In this document: positions 8,315 through 17,246 of the stretch, in pieces | Layout of the letters: every line of letters begins with the position of its first letter | Numbering within the stretch: position 1 is the stretch's first letter | Source: Streptomyces bungoensis | Lineage (GTDB): Bacteria; Actinomycetota; Actinomycetes; Streptomycetales; Streptomycetaceae | Assembly: GCF_001514215.1 (NCBI RefSeq) | Contig: NZ_KQ948854.1 | Coordinates: 104,444-168,443, forward strand | Reading direction: 5' to 3' | DNA length: 64,000 nt | Position numbers and translations under genes: made by a program | Notes under the pieces: model-generated | What the model saw: the letters and a program-made list of their open reading frames with translations, nothing else | What the model was told of the DNA's origin: nothing | Database searches by the model: none

Positions 8315-9091
8315 TTACCCCCGGGCGGCCGACTCCACCATCTGCCGGAGCTTTTCGGGGGTCAGCGTCTGGTCCTCGTAGATGTTCTTGCCGCCGAACA
8401 GGACGGTGGGTGTCCCGCTGAAGCGGGCGTCCTTGAAGGCCTGGTCGGACTTGTTCACCCAGCTGTTGTGGGTGCCGTCCTTGACGCACTTCTGGAAGGC
8501 GGGGGTGTTCAGGCCCTTCACCTTGCCCGCCAGGGCGATCAGCTTGGCGTCGTCCGCGAAGGCGTCGGTGGTCTCCGGGGGCTGGTTGTCGTACAGCACG
8601 TCGTGGTAGTCGCGGAACCTGCCCGCGTCCTGGGCGCAGGCCGCCGCGTTGGCCGCGTGCAGCGAGCCGCGCCCGTTGGTGTTGTCGTCGATGAGACGGA
8701 CCAGGTGGTACTCGATCCTGAGCTTGCCCGCGTCGGTCAGCCCGTGCAGCGTCGAGCGGTATCTCGTCTCGAAGGCCTGGCAGGCCGGGCAGCGGAAGTC
8801 CTCCCAGACCGTGAGCGTCGACTTGGCGCCGTCCTTGCCGACCGGGATCGCCAGGCTGTCCTTGCCCAGCGCGCCCGAGGGCGCCACGACCGGGCCCGAG
8901 CCGCTGCTCGCCTTGTTCTTGCCGGCGTTGGCGGCGACGATGCCGATCACCGCCGCGAGGCCGAGCACGCAGACCACGCTCGCGCTCACGATCAGCGTGC
9001 GCCGCCGCCTGTCCGCGGCCTTCTGCTTCGCGCGTTCGGTCGCCAGCCGCTCGCGGGCGTTGCGCTTTCCGTCACGGTTCTTCTCGCTCAC
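8315..9091 (-). CDS. Membrane-anchored DsbA/thioredoxin-fold disulfide oxidoreductase
   Basis: The 258-residue protein starts with a basic cytoplasmic segment, then one membrane segment (~33-55) and an extracytoplasmic thioredoxin fold with catalytic CPAC (FRCPACQAF) and the cis-Pro loop SGTPTVLF. It resembles actinobacterial DsbA/BdbD-type proteins that oxidise or isomerise Cys pairs in exported proteins. Two further Cys (AACAQDAG and FQKCVKDG) may pair with each other. The start is GTG. A 12-bp hairpin terminator for the trp genes lies just upstream. A similar but distinct protein is encoded at 37633-38454 with CPVC. Confidence 0.88.
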   Translation of the reverse strand: MSEKNRDGKRNARERLATERAKQKAADRRRRTLIVSASVVCVLGLAAVIGIVAANAGKNKASSGSGPVVAPSGALGKDSLAIPVGKDGAKSTLTVWEDFRCPACQAFETRYRSTLHGLTDAGKLRIEYHLVRLIDDNTNGRGSLHAANAAACAQDAGRFRDYHDVLYDNQPPETTDAFADDAKLIALAGKVKGLNTPAFQKCVKDGTHNSWVNKSDQAFKDARFSGTPTVLFGGKNIYEDQTLTPEKLRQMVESAARG

Positions 9092-9105
9092 ACCCCCAGA
9101 ACGAA

Positions 9106-9132
9106 CCGGGGAGGCGCAGCGCGCCTCCCCGG
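9106..9132 (-). terminator. Hairpin terminator downstream of trpA
   Basis: A perfect 12-bp stem CCGGGGAGGCGC/GCGCCTCCCCGG with a 3-nt loop sits between trpA (stop 9202) and the DsbA-like gene start (9091). It probably ends the trpC-M-B-A transcript. Confidence 0.8.
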
Positions 9133-9171
9133 CCCGAGGTCCACCCGTTCGAGTGACCGAATTGGGGTGTC

Positions 9172-9213
9172 ACGCCTGTCCCTCGTTACGCCTGTCCCTC
9201 GTTACGCCTGTCC
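9172..9213. repeat. 16-bp tandem repeat at the trpA stop codon, 2.6 copies
   Basis: ACGCCTGTCCCTCGTT occurs at 9172-9187 and 9188-9203, followed by ACGCCTGTCC at 9204-9213. On the coding strand each unit carries the final Gln-Ala codons and a stop (TAA, TAA, then TGA), so the trpA terminus looks duplicated by slippage. Confidence 0.9.
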
Positions 9214-10020
9214 GCGGACGCCCTTCGCCAGGTCGCCGGCGAGCGCGCGCACCGCCTCCAGACCGGAGGCGGTGTCGGGGGCGTCCAGGAGCAGCTTCAC
9301 GAACGCCGAGCCGACGATGACACCGTCGGCGAAGCCCGCCACCTCGGCGGCCTGGGCCGCGTTGGACACGCCGAGCCCGACGCACACCGGCAGGTCGGTG
9401 CCGGTGGCCCGGGTACGCCCGACCAGCTCCTGGGCCTGCGCGCCGACGGACGCGCGGGTGCCGGTGACGCCCATGAGGGAGGCGGCGTAGACGAAGCCGC
9501 TGCCCGCCGCGGTGATCCGCGCGAGCCGCTCGTCCTTGCTGCTGGGGGCGACGACGAAGACGGTCGCGAGGCCGTGCTTCTCCGCGTGCTCCCTCCACAG
9601 CGCCGACTCCTGGACGGGCAGGTCGGGCAGGATGCAGCCCGCGCCGCCCGCCTCGGCCAGCTCGGCGGTGAACCGCTCGACGCCGTAGCGGTCGATGGGG
9701 TTCCAGTACGTCATGACGAGGACGGGCTTGCCGGTGGCCCGGTGGGCCTCCCGGACGGTCCGCATGACGTCCGCGATCCGGACGCCGCCGCGCAGCGCGA
9801 TGTCGTCGGCGGTCTGGATGACCGGGCCGTCGAGGACGGGGTCGCTGTGCGGCAGGCCCACCTCCACGACGTCCGCGCCGCCGTCGAAGACGGCCTTGAT
9901 CGCCTCGATGCCGCCGTCCACGGTCGGGAACCCGGCCGGGAGGTAGGCGACCAGCGCCGCCCGGCCCTCCGCCTTGGCGGTGGCGAGCGTGTCGCTCAGC
10001 AGCTGGATGTTCCCGCTCAC
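9202..10020 (-). CDS. trpA: Tryptophan synthase alpha subunit
   Basis: TrpA converts indole-3-glycerol phosphate to indole and glyceraldehyde-3-phosphate and channels indole to TrpB. The 272-residue TIM barrel has the catalytic-Glu segment [19 protein letters not shown], and [13 protein letters not shown] followed by GLGVSNAAQ for phosphate binding. GTG at 10020 overlaps the trpB stop as GTGA, so translation is coupled to the partner subunit. The stop codon lies in a short tandem duplication. It is the last gene of the trpC-trpM-trpB-trpA set. Confidence 0.97.
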   Translation of the reverse strand: MSGNIQLLSDTLATAKAEGRAALVAYLPAGFPTVDGGIEAIKAVFDGGADVVEVGLPHSDPVLDGPVIQTADDIALRGGVRIADVMRTVREAHRATGKPVLVMTYWNPIDRYGVERFTAELAEAGGAGCILPDLPVQESALWREHAEKHGLATVFVVAPSSKDERLARITAAGSGFVYAASLMGVTGTRASVGAQAQELVGRTRATGTDLPVCVGLGVSNAAQAAEVAGFADGVIVGSAFVKLLLDAPDTASGLEAVRALAGDLAKGVRGQA

Positions 10021-11300
10021 CGGGCGTCCCCCTCGATCTCGGCGGTGTCGGCCTCGTCGGCGGCGACCTCGGCGTCGGTGTCGTACAGCCCGAAGTAGCG
10101 GGCGGCGGTGTCCATGTCCTTGTCGCCGCGGCCGGACAGGTTGACGACGATCAGCCCGTCCTTCCCCAGCTCCCTGCCGACCTCCAGGGCGCCGGCGAGG
10201 GCGTGGGCGCTCTCGATGGCCGGGATGATGCCCTCGGTGCGGGACAGCAGGCGCAGGGCCTGCATGGCCGCGTCGTCGGTGACCGCGCGGTACTCGCCGC
10301 GGCCGGAGTCCTTGAGGTACGCGTGCTCGGGGCCGATGCCGGGGTAGTCCAGGCCGGCCGAGATGGAGTACGGCTCGGTGATCTGGCCCTCGTCGTCCTG
10401 CAGGACGTAGGACCGGGAGCCGTGCAGGATGCCGGGCTCGCCCGCGGTGAGGGTGGCCGCGTGCTCGCCGGTCTCGATGCCGTGGCCGGCCGGCTCGCAG
10501 CCGATGAGGCGGACGCCCTCGTCGGGGATGAAGGCGTGGAAGAGGCCGATGGCGTTGGAGCCGCCGCCGACACAGGCGACGGCCGCGTCGGGCAGGCGCC
10601 CGGCGCGCTCCAGCAGCTGCCGCCGCGCCTCGACGCCGATCACCCGGTGGAAGTCGCGGACCATGGCCGGGAACGGGTGCGGTCCGGCGACCGTCCCGAA
10701 CAGGTAGTGCGTGCGGTCGACGTTGGCGACCCAGTCCCGGAAGGCCTCGTTGATGGCGTCCTTCAGGGTGCGGCTGCCGGACTTCACGGCGACGACCTCG
10801 GCGCCGAGCATGCGCATCCGGGCGACGTTCAGGGCCTGGCGCCGGGTGTCGATCTCGCCCATGTAGATGGTGCACTCGAGGCCGAACAGCGCGCAGGCGG
10901 TGGCCGTGGCGACGCCGTGCTGGCCGGCGCCGGTCTCCGCGATGACGCGGGTCTTGCCCATGCGCCTGGTGAGCAGGGCCTGGCCGAGCACGTTGTTGAT
11001 CTTGTGCGAGCCGGTGTGGTTCAGGTCCTCGCGCTTGAGGAAGACCCGGGCGCCGCCGGCGTGCTCGGCGAACCGGGGCACCTCGGTGAGCGCGCTGGGC
11101 CGGCCGGTGTAGTTGACGAGCAGGTCGTCGAGCTCGCGGGCGAACTCGGGGTCGGCCTTCGCCTTGTCGTACTCGACGGCGACCTCGTCCACGGCGGCGA
11201 CGAGGGCCTCCGGGATGAACTTGCCGCCGAACGCGCCGAAGTAGCCTTCGGCGCTGGGCACCTGGCCGGTGGGATCAGGGATGAAGAACTCGCTGGGCAT
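10017..11300 (-). CDS. trpB: Tryptophan synthase beta subunit
   Basis: TrpB is a PLP enzyme joining indole and serine to give tryptophan. The 427-residue protein has the PLP-lysine motif [12 protein letters not shown] (K100), the glycine-rich phosphate-binding loop [10 protein letters not shown], and [10 protein letters not shown], all typical of TrpB1. ATG is preceded by GAGG at about 8 nt. It follows the small trpM gene and overlaps trpA by four bases. Confidence 0.98.
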   Translation of the reverse strand: MPSEFFIPDPTGQVPSAEGYFGAFGGKFIPEALVAAVDEVAVEYDKAKADPEFARELDDLLVNYTGRPSALTEVPRFAEHAGGARVFLKREDLNHTGSHKINNVLGQALLTRRMGKTRVIAETGAGQHGVATATACALFGLECTIYMGEIDTRRQALNVARMRMLGAEVVAVKSGSRTLKDAINEAFRDWVANVDRTHYLFGTVAGPHPFPAMVRDFHRVIGVEARRQLLERAGRLPDAAVACVGGGSNAIGLFHAFIPDEGVRLIGCEPAGHGIETGEHAATLTAGEPGILHGSRSYVLQDDEGQITEPYSISAGLDYPGIGPEHAYLKDSGRGEYRAVTDDAAMQALRLLSRTEGIIPAIESAHALAGALEVGRELGKDGLIVVNLSGRGDKDMDTAARYFGLYDTDAEVAADEADTAEIEGDAR

Positions 11301-11376
11301 GCGGAAACCTCACGGTGAGTGCGTGAAAAGACACTGTTCGCCGTGGGGGCGGGGGTCGTCGGCCGGCTGCCGGCCG

Positions 11377-11574
11377 TCAGTGGTGGTGCGCGCAGATCCC
11401 CGCGCCCCCGAGGGGGCGCTGCCATCGGCGTCCGTTCACCTGTCCCGGTTCGTCACCGATGACGTAGCGCACGCGGCGGCCGTGGACGCGCCGGGCCGGG
11501 GCGCGGCAGCCCCTCGGGCGGCAGCCGCGCGCCAGGCGGGCGTACCGGTCCACGGTCGTCACGGTGCAGGTCAT
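11377..11574 (-). CDS. trpM: TrpM, small trp-operon modulator protein
   Basis: A 65-residue Arg- and Cys-rich protein starting MTCTVTTVDRYARLARGC and ending GAGICAHHH lies between trpC and trpB on the same strand. Streptomyces species have a small gene, trpM, at exactly this place; in S. coelicolor it has been reported to modulate tryptophan biosynthesis and differentiation. The assignment rests on position, size and composition. No enzyme motif is visible. Three cysteines and the terminal histidine run might bind metal. The Shine-Dalgarno is weak, and the gene begins about 21 nt after the trpC stop. Confidence 0.75.
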   Translation of the reverse strand: MTCTVTTVDRYARLARGCRPRGCRAPARRVHGRRVRYVIGDEPGQVNGRRWQRPLGGAGICAHHH

Positions 11575-11595
11575 CGGTGTCAGCCTACCGGGTGA

Positions 11596-12405
11596 TCAGC
11601 CGCGGCCGTGCCGCAGTGCCGGGTGCTCGCCCGCCGCGACCAGGTCGGAGACGGCGGCCTTCGGGTCGCGCCCGGTGACGAGGGACTCGCCGACCAGGAC
11701 CGCGTCGGCGCCGGCGTTGGCGTAGGCGATCAGGTCGTGCGGGCCGCGCACGCCGGACTCGGCCACCCGGACGACGCCGTCGGGGATCTCCGGGGCCACC
11801 CGCTCGAACGTGCCGCGGTCGACCTCGAGCGTCTTCAGGTTGCGCGCGTTGACGCCGATGATCCTGGCGCCCGCGTCCACGGCGCGCTCGACCTCGTCCT
11901 CGTCGTGGACCTCGACGAGCGGGGTCAGGCCGATGGAGACCGCGCGCTCGATCAGCGACTCCAGGGCCGGCTGGTCCAGGGCGGCGACGATCAGCAGCGC
12001 GAGGTCGGCGCCGTAGGCCCGGGCCTCCCACAGCTGGTAGGAGGTGACGATGAAGTCCTTGCGCAGGACGGGGATGTCCACGCGGGCGCGGACGGCCTCC
12101 AGGTCGGCGAGCGAGCCGCCGAAGCGGCGCTGCTCGGTGAGGACGGAGATGACGGCGGCGCCGCCCGCCTCGTAGTCCGCGGCCAGTCCGGCGGGGTCGG
12201 CGATCGCGGCCAGCGCGCCCTTGGAGGGGCTGGAGCGCTTGACCTCGCAGATCACCTTGACGCCGTCGCCCTTGAGTGCGGCCACCCCGTCCTTGGCGGC
12301 GGGGGCCTTCGCCGCACGCTCCTTGAGCTCGTCGAGGCTGACGCGCGCCTGCCGCTCCGCGAGGTCGGCACGGACTCCGTCGATGATCTCGTCGAGCACA
12401 CTCAC
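11596..12405 (-). CDS. trpC: Indole-3-glycerol phosphate synthase
   Basis: TrpC closes the indole ring of CdRP with loss of CO2. The 269-residue TIM barrel shows [11 protein letters not shown] with the catalytic Lys, VLRKDFIV, the EVHDEDE segment, [13 protein letters not shown] and the C-terminal ESGVRGPHD phosphate-binding loop. GTG 12405 is the start. A Streptomyces-type promoter candidate and short hairpins lie upstream (12406-12575), so trpC probably heads the trpC-M-B-A transcript. No separate trpF is present; PriA (18391-19116) is expected to supply the isomerase step before TrpC. Confidence 0.97.
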   Translation of the reverse strand: MSVLDEIIDGVRADLAERQARVSLDELKERAAKAPAAKDGVAALKGDGVKVICEVKRSSPSKGALAAIADPAGLAADYEAGGAAVISVLTEQRRFGGSLADLEAVRARVDIPVLRKDFIVTSYQLWEARAYGADLALLIVAALDQPALESLIERAVSIGLTPLVEVHDEDEVERAVDAGARIIGVNARNLKTLEVDRGTFERVAPEIPDGVVRVAESGVRGPHDLIAYANAGADAVLVGESLVTGRDPKAAVSDLVAAGEHPALRHGRG

Positions 12406-12545
12406 GCGAGCGGCCCCCTTTCGGACGGTTGTTCCTTCAGGTTGTGAAGGCCGGGGCGGGTCTGCAACCCGGGCTCTGAAAACCTGTGGTCACTGCGATG
12501 GTATCCGCAGGACCGTTCGGGCTTCGCATCCGCTCCGGCCCGGTC

Positions 12546-12575
12546 CCACTACCTGGACGTATCCCGGCTGTTCAA
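12546..12575 (-). promoter_or_regulatory. Candidate promoter of trpC operon
   Basis: On the - strand TTGAAC (12570-12575) and TAGTGG (12546-12551) are separated by 18 bp, fitting a vegetative-sigma promoter. A small hairpin CCTTCA-N5-TGAAGG (12434-12450) lies between it and trpC. No leader peptide with Trp codons is obvious. Confidence 0.45.
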
Positions 12576-13018
12576 GGGCGCAGCCAGCCACCGAACGGCA
12601 GGTTCCGGACAACGGTGAAGACCAGCAGCACCGCGCCGACGGCCCACATCTGGGCCGGACCGAGCGTGGTCCGCACCGGCCGCCCGCGCACCGCGCGGAC
12701 CGCCCAGAGGACCCACAGCACGGCGAAGCCCAGATAGGCGGCCACGCCCAGCGCGTTGTCGTGCAGGGCGGCCGTGAGGTCGCCGTGCACGAAGGCGTGC
12801 GCGCTGCGCAGCCCGCCGCAGCCGGGGCAGTACAGCCCGGTCAGCCGGTACAGCGGGCACACCGGGTAGTGCCCCGGTTCGTTGGGGTCGACGGCGCCCA
12901 CGTACGCGAAGGCCCCGGCGACGGCGGCGAGGATCCCGCCCGGGACGGCGAGCCGGCTCCAGAGGGTGCCGGGCGCGGGCGGGGCGGTGCGCGAAGCGGT
13001 ACGGCTGTCGGCGGTCAC
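12572..13018 (-). CDS. DUF2752 membrane protein
   Basis: The 148-residue protein has three predicted membrane segments and the DUF2752 signature C-P-x-C-G-G-x-R (YCPGCGGLRSAHAF) preceded by a second Cys (PVCPLYRLTG). GTG 13018 was preferred because GGGGGAG lies 9 nt upstream; the longer ATG at 13081 falls within a terminator hairpin. The function of DUF2752 proteins is unknown. Cys pairs near the membrane suggest metal or redox binding. It lies between the trpC promoter and the HGxxPAAW gene on the same strand. Confidence 0.82.
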   Translation of the reverse strand: MTADSRTASRTAPPAPGTLWSRLAVPGGILAAVAGAFAYVGAVDPNEPGHYPVCPLYRLTGLYCPGCGGLRSAHAFVHGDLTAALHDNALGVAAYLGFAVLWVLWAVRAVRGRPVRTTLGPAQMWAVGAVLLVFTVVRNLPFGGWLRP

Positions 13019-13053
13019 GCGCGTATTCTCCCCCGTCACCCACCGGCCGCGCG

Positions 13054-13099
13054 CGAGGGGCGGCCCGCACCGTCTCTTCACGGTGCGGGCCGCCCCTCG
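13054..13099 (-). terminator. Strong hairpin terminator
   Basis: A perfect 19-bp stem CGAGGGGCGGCCCGCACCG (13054-13072) with its complement at 13081-13099 and an 8-nt loop. It lies just after the HGxxPAAW gene on the - strand and separates it from the DUF2752 gene. Confidence 0.92.
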
Positions 13100-13116
13100 T
13101 CGGACGCGCTGGTGGG

Positions 13117-13374
13117 TCAGCTCTCGGCGCCGGCCGGCTCGCGGGTCGCGGCGGGGGCGGTGCGCGCGACGGCGTGGGTCTGCTTGGGCTGGCCGAGGCC
13201 CATGGCGCGCATGGCGCCGCCCACGACTCCGCCGAGCAGCACGAGCACGATGCCGGCCCAGAAGCCGACCGGCTGGGCCATCACCATGAAGGCGCCCGCG
13301 ACGCAGAAACCGATGAAGGTGATGCTGACACCGGTCCAGGCGGCCGGGGTGTGACCGTGGCTGCTGCCCGCCAT
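13117..13374 (-). CDS. HGxxPAAW-motif small membrane protein
   Basis: This 85-residue protein begins MAGSSHGHTPAAWTGV, giving the HGxxPAAW signature of a small actinobacterial family, followed by two membrane segments (~15-33 and 37-55) and a hydrophilic Ala/Thr-rich tail. ATG 13374 is preceded by GAGGAG at a good distance. The His-Gly and Trp motif at the membrane entrance is conserved in the family, but its role is unknown. It lies between tryptophan genes. Confidence 0.82.
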   Translation of the reverse strand: MAGSSHGHTPAAWTGVSITFIGFCVAGAFMVMAQPVGFWAGIVLVLLGGVVGGAMRAMGLGQPKQTHAVARTAPAATREPAGAES

Positions 13375-13520
13375 GACTTGCTCCTCATTGCTGTGTATGT
13401 CGTGGTACGCCTCGCCGGACGCTCTTGGTCCATTGTTCCGTACGCGCGAGCGCGGCGGGCGCGGGGGTGGCGTCTGGTTCGCCACATCCGGGAGGGCCCG
13501 CGGGCGGGGCGGCTCGCGGG

Positions 13521-14159
13521 TCAGGCGCCGGTGGGGTCCTCGCCGCGGTCCAGGGCCTTCCAGATCTCCTCGGGCCGCTCCGGGTCGACCGGCCGGGGCG
13601 TGCGCCGGGGACGGTCGGTGCCGCGCTCGTAGCGGCCGGACATCGCGGGCCACAGGCGGCCGTAGCGCAGGGCGAGCAGGCCGGCGAGGAGGATCAGGAC
13701 GCCGCCGGCCGCCGCGACGTACGGCCAGCCGGTGTGGCTGAGCGCGGCGACGGTGGCCGAGGTGTCGCCGGTGGCCTCGGCGGCCTTCTCGTCCAGCGCG
13801 GAGCTGTCGGAGACGCCGGCGAGGGCGGCGGCCGTGATGCCGGCGCCGGACAGCGCGAGCAGCGCCGCGACGAGGAGGCGGCCGGCCCGGCGCACGGCGA
13901 ACACCGCGACGAGCGCGGCGAGGCCCACTATGGCGAGGGCGGCGGGCACGCCGGTGACGTCGCTGCCCTTGGCGGTCAGCGGGAACGCGCCGCCGGCCAC
14001 CGCCGCGGTGCCCTCCGACCAGCGCTGCCGGGTCGCGAGCAGCGCCACGGCCGCGCCGAGCGCACCGCACAGCAGGGCGAGGGCGAGGCTCCGCCGGCCG
14101 GCCCGGGTGGGGGCGGCGGCTTCGGAACGGGGGTGAGGTACGGCAGTCACACACACCAC
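13521..14159 (-). CDS. Trp biosynthesis-associated membrane protein (TIGR02234-like)
   Basis: The 212-residue protein has four predicted membrane segments (~24-43, 72-88, 94-115, 147-165) and a basic/acidic C-terminal tail. Its position next to trpE and its topology match the actinobacterial Trp-associated membrane family; the exact function is unknown. Three closely spaced GTG codons (14159, 14156, 14150) could start it and no strong Shine-Dalgarno decides between them. The 146 bases between it and the HGxxPAAW gene hold only that gene's ribosome-binding site. Confidence 0.8.
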   Translation of the reverse strand: MVCVTAVPHPRSEAAAPTRAGRRSLALALLCGALGAAVALLATRQRWSEGTAAVAGGAFPLTAKGSDVTGVPAALAIVGLAALVAVFAVRRAGRLLVAALLALSGAGITAAALAGVSDSSALDEKAAEATGDTSATVAALSHTGWPYVAAAGGVLILLAGLLALRYGRLWPAMSGRYERGTDRPRRTPRPVDPERPEEIWKALDRGEDPTGA

Positions 14160-14168
14160 TATCGCCTG

Positions 14169-14196
14169 AACCCCGGGCGAACCGTCACCCGGGGTT
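14169..14196 (-). terminator. Hairpin after trpE
   Basis: Stem AACCCCGGG/CCCGGGGTT (9 bp) with a 10-nt loop lies 15 bases beyond the trpE stop. It may terminate or attenuate transcription into the membrane-protein gene. Confidence 0.6.
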
Positions 14197-14211
14197 GGTG
14201 TGAGAGGCGCC

Positions 14212-15690
14212 CTACCCGCCCAGCCGGTTGGCCGTGTGCACCGCCCGCAGCACGGCGGCCGCCTTGTTGCGGCACTCCTGGTCCTCGGCGGCCGGGTCGG
14301 AGTCGGCGACGATGCCGGCGCCGGCCTGGACGTAGGCCGTGCCGTCCCGCAGCAGGGCCGTGCGGATGGCGATGGCGGTGTCGGAGTCGCCGGCGAAGTC
14401 CAGGTAGCCGACGCAGCCGCCGTACAGGCCGCGCCGGGACGGCTCGAGCTCGTCGATGATCTGCATGGCGCGCGGCTTGGGGGCTCCGGAGAGGGTGCCC
14501 GCCGGGAAGCAGGCGGTGAGCACGTCGAAGGCGGTGCGGCCCGGTGCCACGCGGCCGGTGACGGTCGAGACGATGTGCATGACGTGCGAGTAGCGCTCGA
14601 TGGACATGAAGTCCACGACCTCCACCGAGCCGGGCTCGCAGACCCGGCCCAGGTCGTTGCGGCCGAGGTCGACCAGCATCAGGTGCTCCGCGCGCTCCTT
14701 GGGGTCGGCGAGGAGCTCGTCGGCGAGGGCCTGGTCCTCTTGCGGGGTGGCCCCGCGGTGCCGGGTGCCGGCGATGGGGTGGACCATCGCGCGCCCGTCC
14801 TCGACCTTCACCAGGGCTTCCGGGGACGAGCCGACGACGTCGAACCCGTCGAACCGGAAGAGGTACATGTACGGGGAGGGGTTGGTGGCCCTGAGGACCC
14901 GGTAGACGTCCAGGGCGCTCGCCGTGCACGGGGTCTCGAACCGCTGGGAGGGGACGACCTGGAAGGCCTCGCCCGCGCGGATGCGCTCCTTGACGTCCTC
15001 GACGGCCCGCTGGAAGTCGGGGCCGCCCCACAGGGCGGTGTACTCCGGCAGTTCGGAGGGCGGCAGGACGGCCGGGGGCTGCGCGACCGCGCGCGTGAGG
15101 TCGGCCTCCATGGCGTCGAGGCGGGCCACGGCGTCGGCGTAGGCCTCGTCGACGCCGGTGTCGAGGTCGTTGTGGTTGATCGCGTTGGCGATCAGCAGGA
15201 CGGAGCCCTCCCAGTGGTCCATGACGGCGAGGTCGCTGGTGAGGAGCATGGTCAGCTCCGGCAGCCCGAGGTCGTCGCGCTCGCCGGGGCCGATCTTCTC
15301 CAGGCGGCGGACGATGTCGTAGCCGAGGTAGCCGACCATGCCGCCGGTGAACGGCGGCAGGCCCTCCTGGTGGGGGGTGTGCAGGGCCTGGAGGGTGGCG
15401 CGCAGGGCGGCGAGGGGGTCGCCGGTGACCGGGACGCCGACCGGCGGTGTGCCGAGCCAGTGGGCCTCGCCGTCGCGCGCGGTCAGGGTGGCCGCGGAGC
15501 GCACGCCGACGAAGGAGTAGCGGGACCAGGAGCGGCCGTTCTCGGCGGACTCCAGCAGGAAGGTGCCGGTGCGCTCGGCGGCGAGCTTGCGGTAGAGCGC
15601 GACCGGGGTGTCGCCGTCGGCGAGGAGCTTGCGCGTGACCGGGATGACGCGCCGGTCGCCGGCGAGCTTGCGGAAGGTCTCGAGGTCCAT
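14212..15690 (-). CDS. trpE: Anthranilate synthase component I
   Basis: TrpE makes anthranilate from chorismate with ammonia supplied by TrpG. The 492-residue protein has the N-terminal regulatory domain, including [16 protein letters not shown] (the Trp-feedback LLES motif), and the chorismate-binding domain with [33 protein letters not shown] and GGCVGYLDF. No glutamine-amidotransferase domain is fused, and trpG and trpD are not in the window. ATG 15690 lies 11 nt after the hisI stop, so trpE is probably co-transcribed with hisI. Confidence 0.97.
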   Translation of the reverse strand: MDLETFRKLAGDRRVIPVTRKLLADGDTPVALYRKLAAERTGTFLLESAENGRSWSRYSFVGVRSAATLTARDGEAHWLGTPPVGVPVTGDPLAALRATLQALHTPHQEGLPPFTGGMVGYLGYDIVRRLEKIGPGERDDLGLPELTMLLTSDLAVMDHWEGSVLLIANAINHNDLDTGVDEAYADAVARLDAMEADLTRAVAQPPAVLPPSELPEYTALWGGPDFQRAVEDVKERIRAGEAFQVVPSQRFETPCTASALDVYRVLRATNPSPYMYLFRFDGFDVVGSSPEALVKVEDGRAMVHPIAGTRHRGATPQEDQALADELLADPKERAEHLMLVDLGRNDLGRVCEPGSVEVVDFMSIERYSHVMHIVSTVTGRVAPGRTAFDVLTACFPAGTLSGAPKPRAMQIIDELEPSRRGLYGGCVGYLDFAGDSDTAIAIRTALLRDGTAYVQAGAGIVADSDPAAEDQECRNKAAAVLRAVHTANRLGG

Positions 15691-15701
15691 GGCGGCCGAC
15701 C

Positions 15702-16106
15702 TTACCGATCCGGGGTGGACGTGCCGGAACCGGCGCCGTCCCCGATCAGGACGTCCGCGTCGAAGCAGGTGCGCGCGCCGGTGTGGCAGGCGGCGCCCAC
15801 CTGGTCGACCCGGACCAGGAGGGTGTCGGCGTCGCAGTCGAGGGCGACCGACTTCACGTGCTGCACGTGGCCGGAGGTGTCGCCCTTGACCCAGTACTCC
15901 CGGCGGCTGCGCGACCAGTAGGTGCAGCGGCCGGTGGTGAGGGTGCGGTGCAGCGCCTCGTCGTCCATCCAGCCGAGCATGAGCACCTCTCCGGTGTCGT
16001 ACTGCTGGGCGATGGCGGGCACGAGCCCGTCGGCGCTGCGCTTGAGGCGGGCGGCGATCTCGGGGTCGAGGCTGCTGGGCCGGGGCGTACCGGTCGTACT
16101 GGTCAT
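15702..16106 (-). CDS. hisI: Phosphoribosyl-AMP cyclohydrolase
   Basis: HisI opens the adenine ring of PR-AMP in histidine biosynthesis. The 134-residue protein has [37 protein letters not shown], the Mg-binding CDCDADT and Zn-binding cysteines ([13 protein letters not shown]), with no HisE domain. ATG 16106 gives the normal family length. It is separated from the main his operon and placed directly before trpE, so one transcript may serve both pathways. Confidence 0.96.
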   Translation of the reverse strand: MTSTTGTPRPSSLDPEIAARLKRSADGLVPAIAQQYDTGEVLMLGWMDDEALHRTLTTGRCTYWSRSRREYWVKGDTSGHVQHVKSVALDCDADTLLVRVDQVGAACHTGARTCFDADVLIGDGAGSGTSTPDR

Positions 16107-16176
16107 GGCGCCATTGTGCCGCGCGCCACCGGCGGGGCCGGGCCCGTGTCCACTGCGCGGACGCGGCACCGGGTCG

Positions 16177-16188
16177 TAGTCTGACCGT
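16177..16188 (+). promoter_or_regulatory. -10-like TAGTCT, possible leaderless start
   Basis: TAGTCT at 16177-16182 ends 6 nt before the ATG of the next gene, and no Shine-Dalgarno is present, so transcription may begin at or near the start codon. No clear -35 is visible. Confidence 0.35.
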
Positions 16189-16824
16189 ATGTCGACCTTT
16201 GCCAAGCGTGAACGGCTCCTGCTCGCCGACCTCTTGGAAACCGTGGGACCGGAGGCCGAGACCCTCTGCGAGGGCTGGCGCACCCGGGACCTGGCCGCGC
16301 ACGTGGTGGTGCGCGAGCGCCGCCCGGACGCGGCCGGGGGCGCGCTGATCAAGCCCCTCGCGGGACGCCTCGAGAAGGTGCTGGCCGAGTACGCCGCCAA
16401 GCCGTACGAGGAGCTGATCCAGCTGATCCGCACCGGCCCGCCGCGTTTCTCACCCTTCCAGCTCAAGCAGCTCGACGAGGCCGCCAACACCGTCGAGTTC
16501 TACGTCCACACCGAGGACGTGCGCCGTGCCCAGCCCGGCTGGAGCCCGCGCGAGCTGGACGCGGTCTTCCAGGACACCCTGTGGTCGCGCCTGGAGCGCA
16601 CCGCCCGGCTGCTGGGCCGGGGGGTGCCGACCGGTCTGGTGCTGCGCCGCCCGGACGGCCGGACGGCGGTCGCCCACCGGGGTACCCCGGTGGTCACGGC
16701 GACCGGTGAGCCCTCGGAGCTGCTGATGTTCGCCTTCGGCCGGCAGAGCGCGGCCAAGGTGGAGCTGGACGGCGACGCGCACGCGATCAGCACGCTGCAC
16801 GAGTCGAAGCAGCTGGGGTTCTGA
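16189..16824 (+). CDS. TIGR03085-family DinB-like metal-binding protein
   Basis: The 211-residue protein shows [23 protein letters not shown] near the N-terminus and [16 protein letters not shown] in the middle, the His-containing helices of actinobacterial DinB/mycothiol-dependent isomerase-like proteins. These use a helical bundle to bind a metal; whether this one uses mycothiol is unknown. It is divergent from hisI across 82 bases and followed by the VOC-family gene on the same strand. No direct link to histidine synthesis is evident. Confidence 0.75.
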   Translation: MSTFAKRERLLLADLLETVGPEAETLCEGWRTRDLAAHVVVRERRPDAAGGALIKPLAGRLEKVLAEYAAKPYEELIQLIRTGPPRFSPFQLKQLDEAANTVEFYVHTEDVRRAQPGWSPRELDAVFQDTLWSRLERTARLLGRGVPTGLVLRRPDGRTAVAHRGTPVVTATGEPSELLMFAFGRQSAAKVELDGDAHAISTLHESKQLGF

Positions 16825-16837
16825 GGCGGGGCCGGCC

Positions 16838-17236
16838 GTGATCAGGGTCGCGATGACGGGCGTGTACGTCGACGACGTGGCCCGGGCGCACGCCTTCTAC
16901 ACGGAGGTCCTGGGCTTCGAGACGCGGCTGCACAGGGACTGCGGCGACGGCACGCTCTTCGTCACGGTCGGCGCCCCGGACGGGGCCCAGCGGGACCTCC
17001 AGCTGCTGCTGGAGCCCGGCCAGGGCCCCGTAGCGGAGCCGTACCGCAGGGCGCTGTACGAGCAGGGGATCCCGTGCATCGTCTTCTCCGTGGACGACCT
17101 GCGGGCGGAGTACGACCGCCTGCGCGCCCTCGGTGTCCGCTTCACCCACCCGCCGCGGGTGCAGGGCCCGGTGCTCGCGGCGGTCTTCGACGACTCGGTG
17201 GGCAACCTGGTGCAGCTGGTGCAGCCGGAGCAGTGA
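16838..17236 (+). CDS. VOC-superfamily (glyoxalase/dioxygenase-like) protein
   Basis: The 132-residue protein has the paired beta-alpha-beta-beta-beta modules of the vicinal oxygen chelate fold: VAMTGVYVDDVARAHAFYTE at the N-terminus and GIPCIVFSVDDL to DSVGNLVQLVQP at the C-terminus. Single-domain members include glyoxalase-like enzymes and antibiotic-binding proteins. GTG 16838 starts 13 nt after the previous stop, so the two are probably co-transcribed. The 10-nt gap to convergent hisF leaves no room for a terminator. Confidence 0.8.
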   Translation: MIRVAMTGVYVDDVARAHAFYTEVLGFETRLHRDCGDGTLFVTVGAPDGAQRDLQLLLEPGQGPVAEPYRRALYEQGIPCIVFSVDDLRAEYDRLRALGVRFTHPPRVQGPVLAAVFDDSVGNLVQLVQPEQ

Positions 17237-17246
17237 CGGCCCGCGC

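Noticed and set aside
13019..13081. ATG 13081 as start of the DUF2752 gene
   Set aside because: The codon lies inside a 19-bp terminator hairpin, and the extra residues are not hydrophobic or family-like. GTG 13018 has a better ribosome-binding site.
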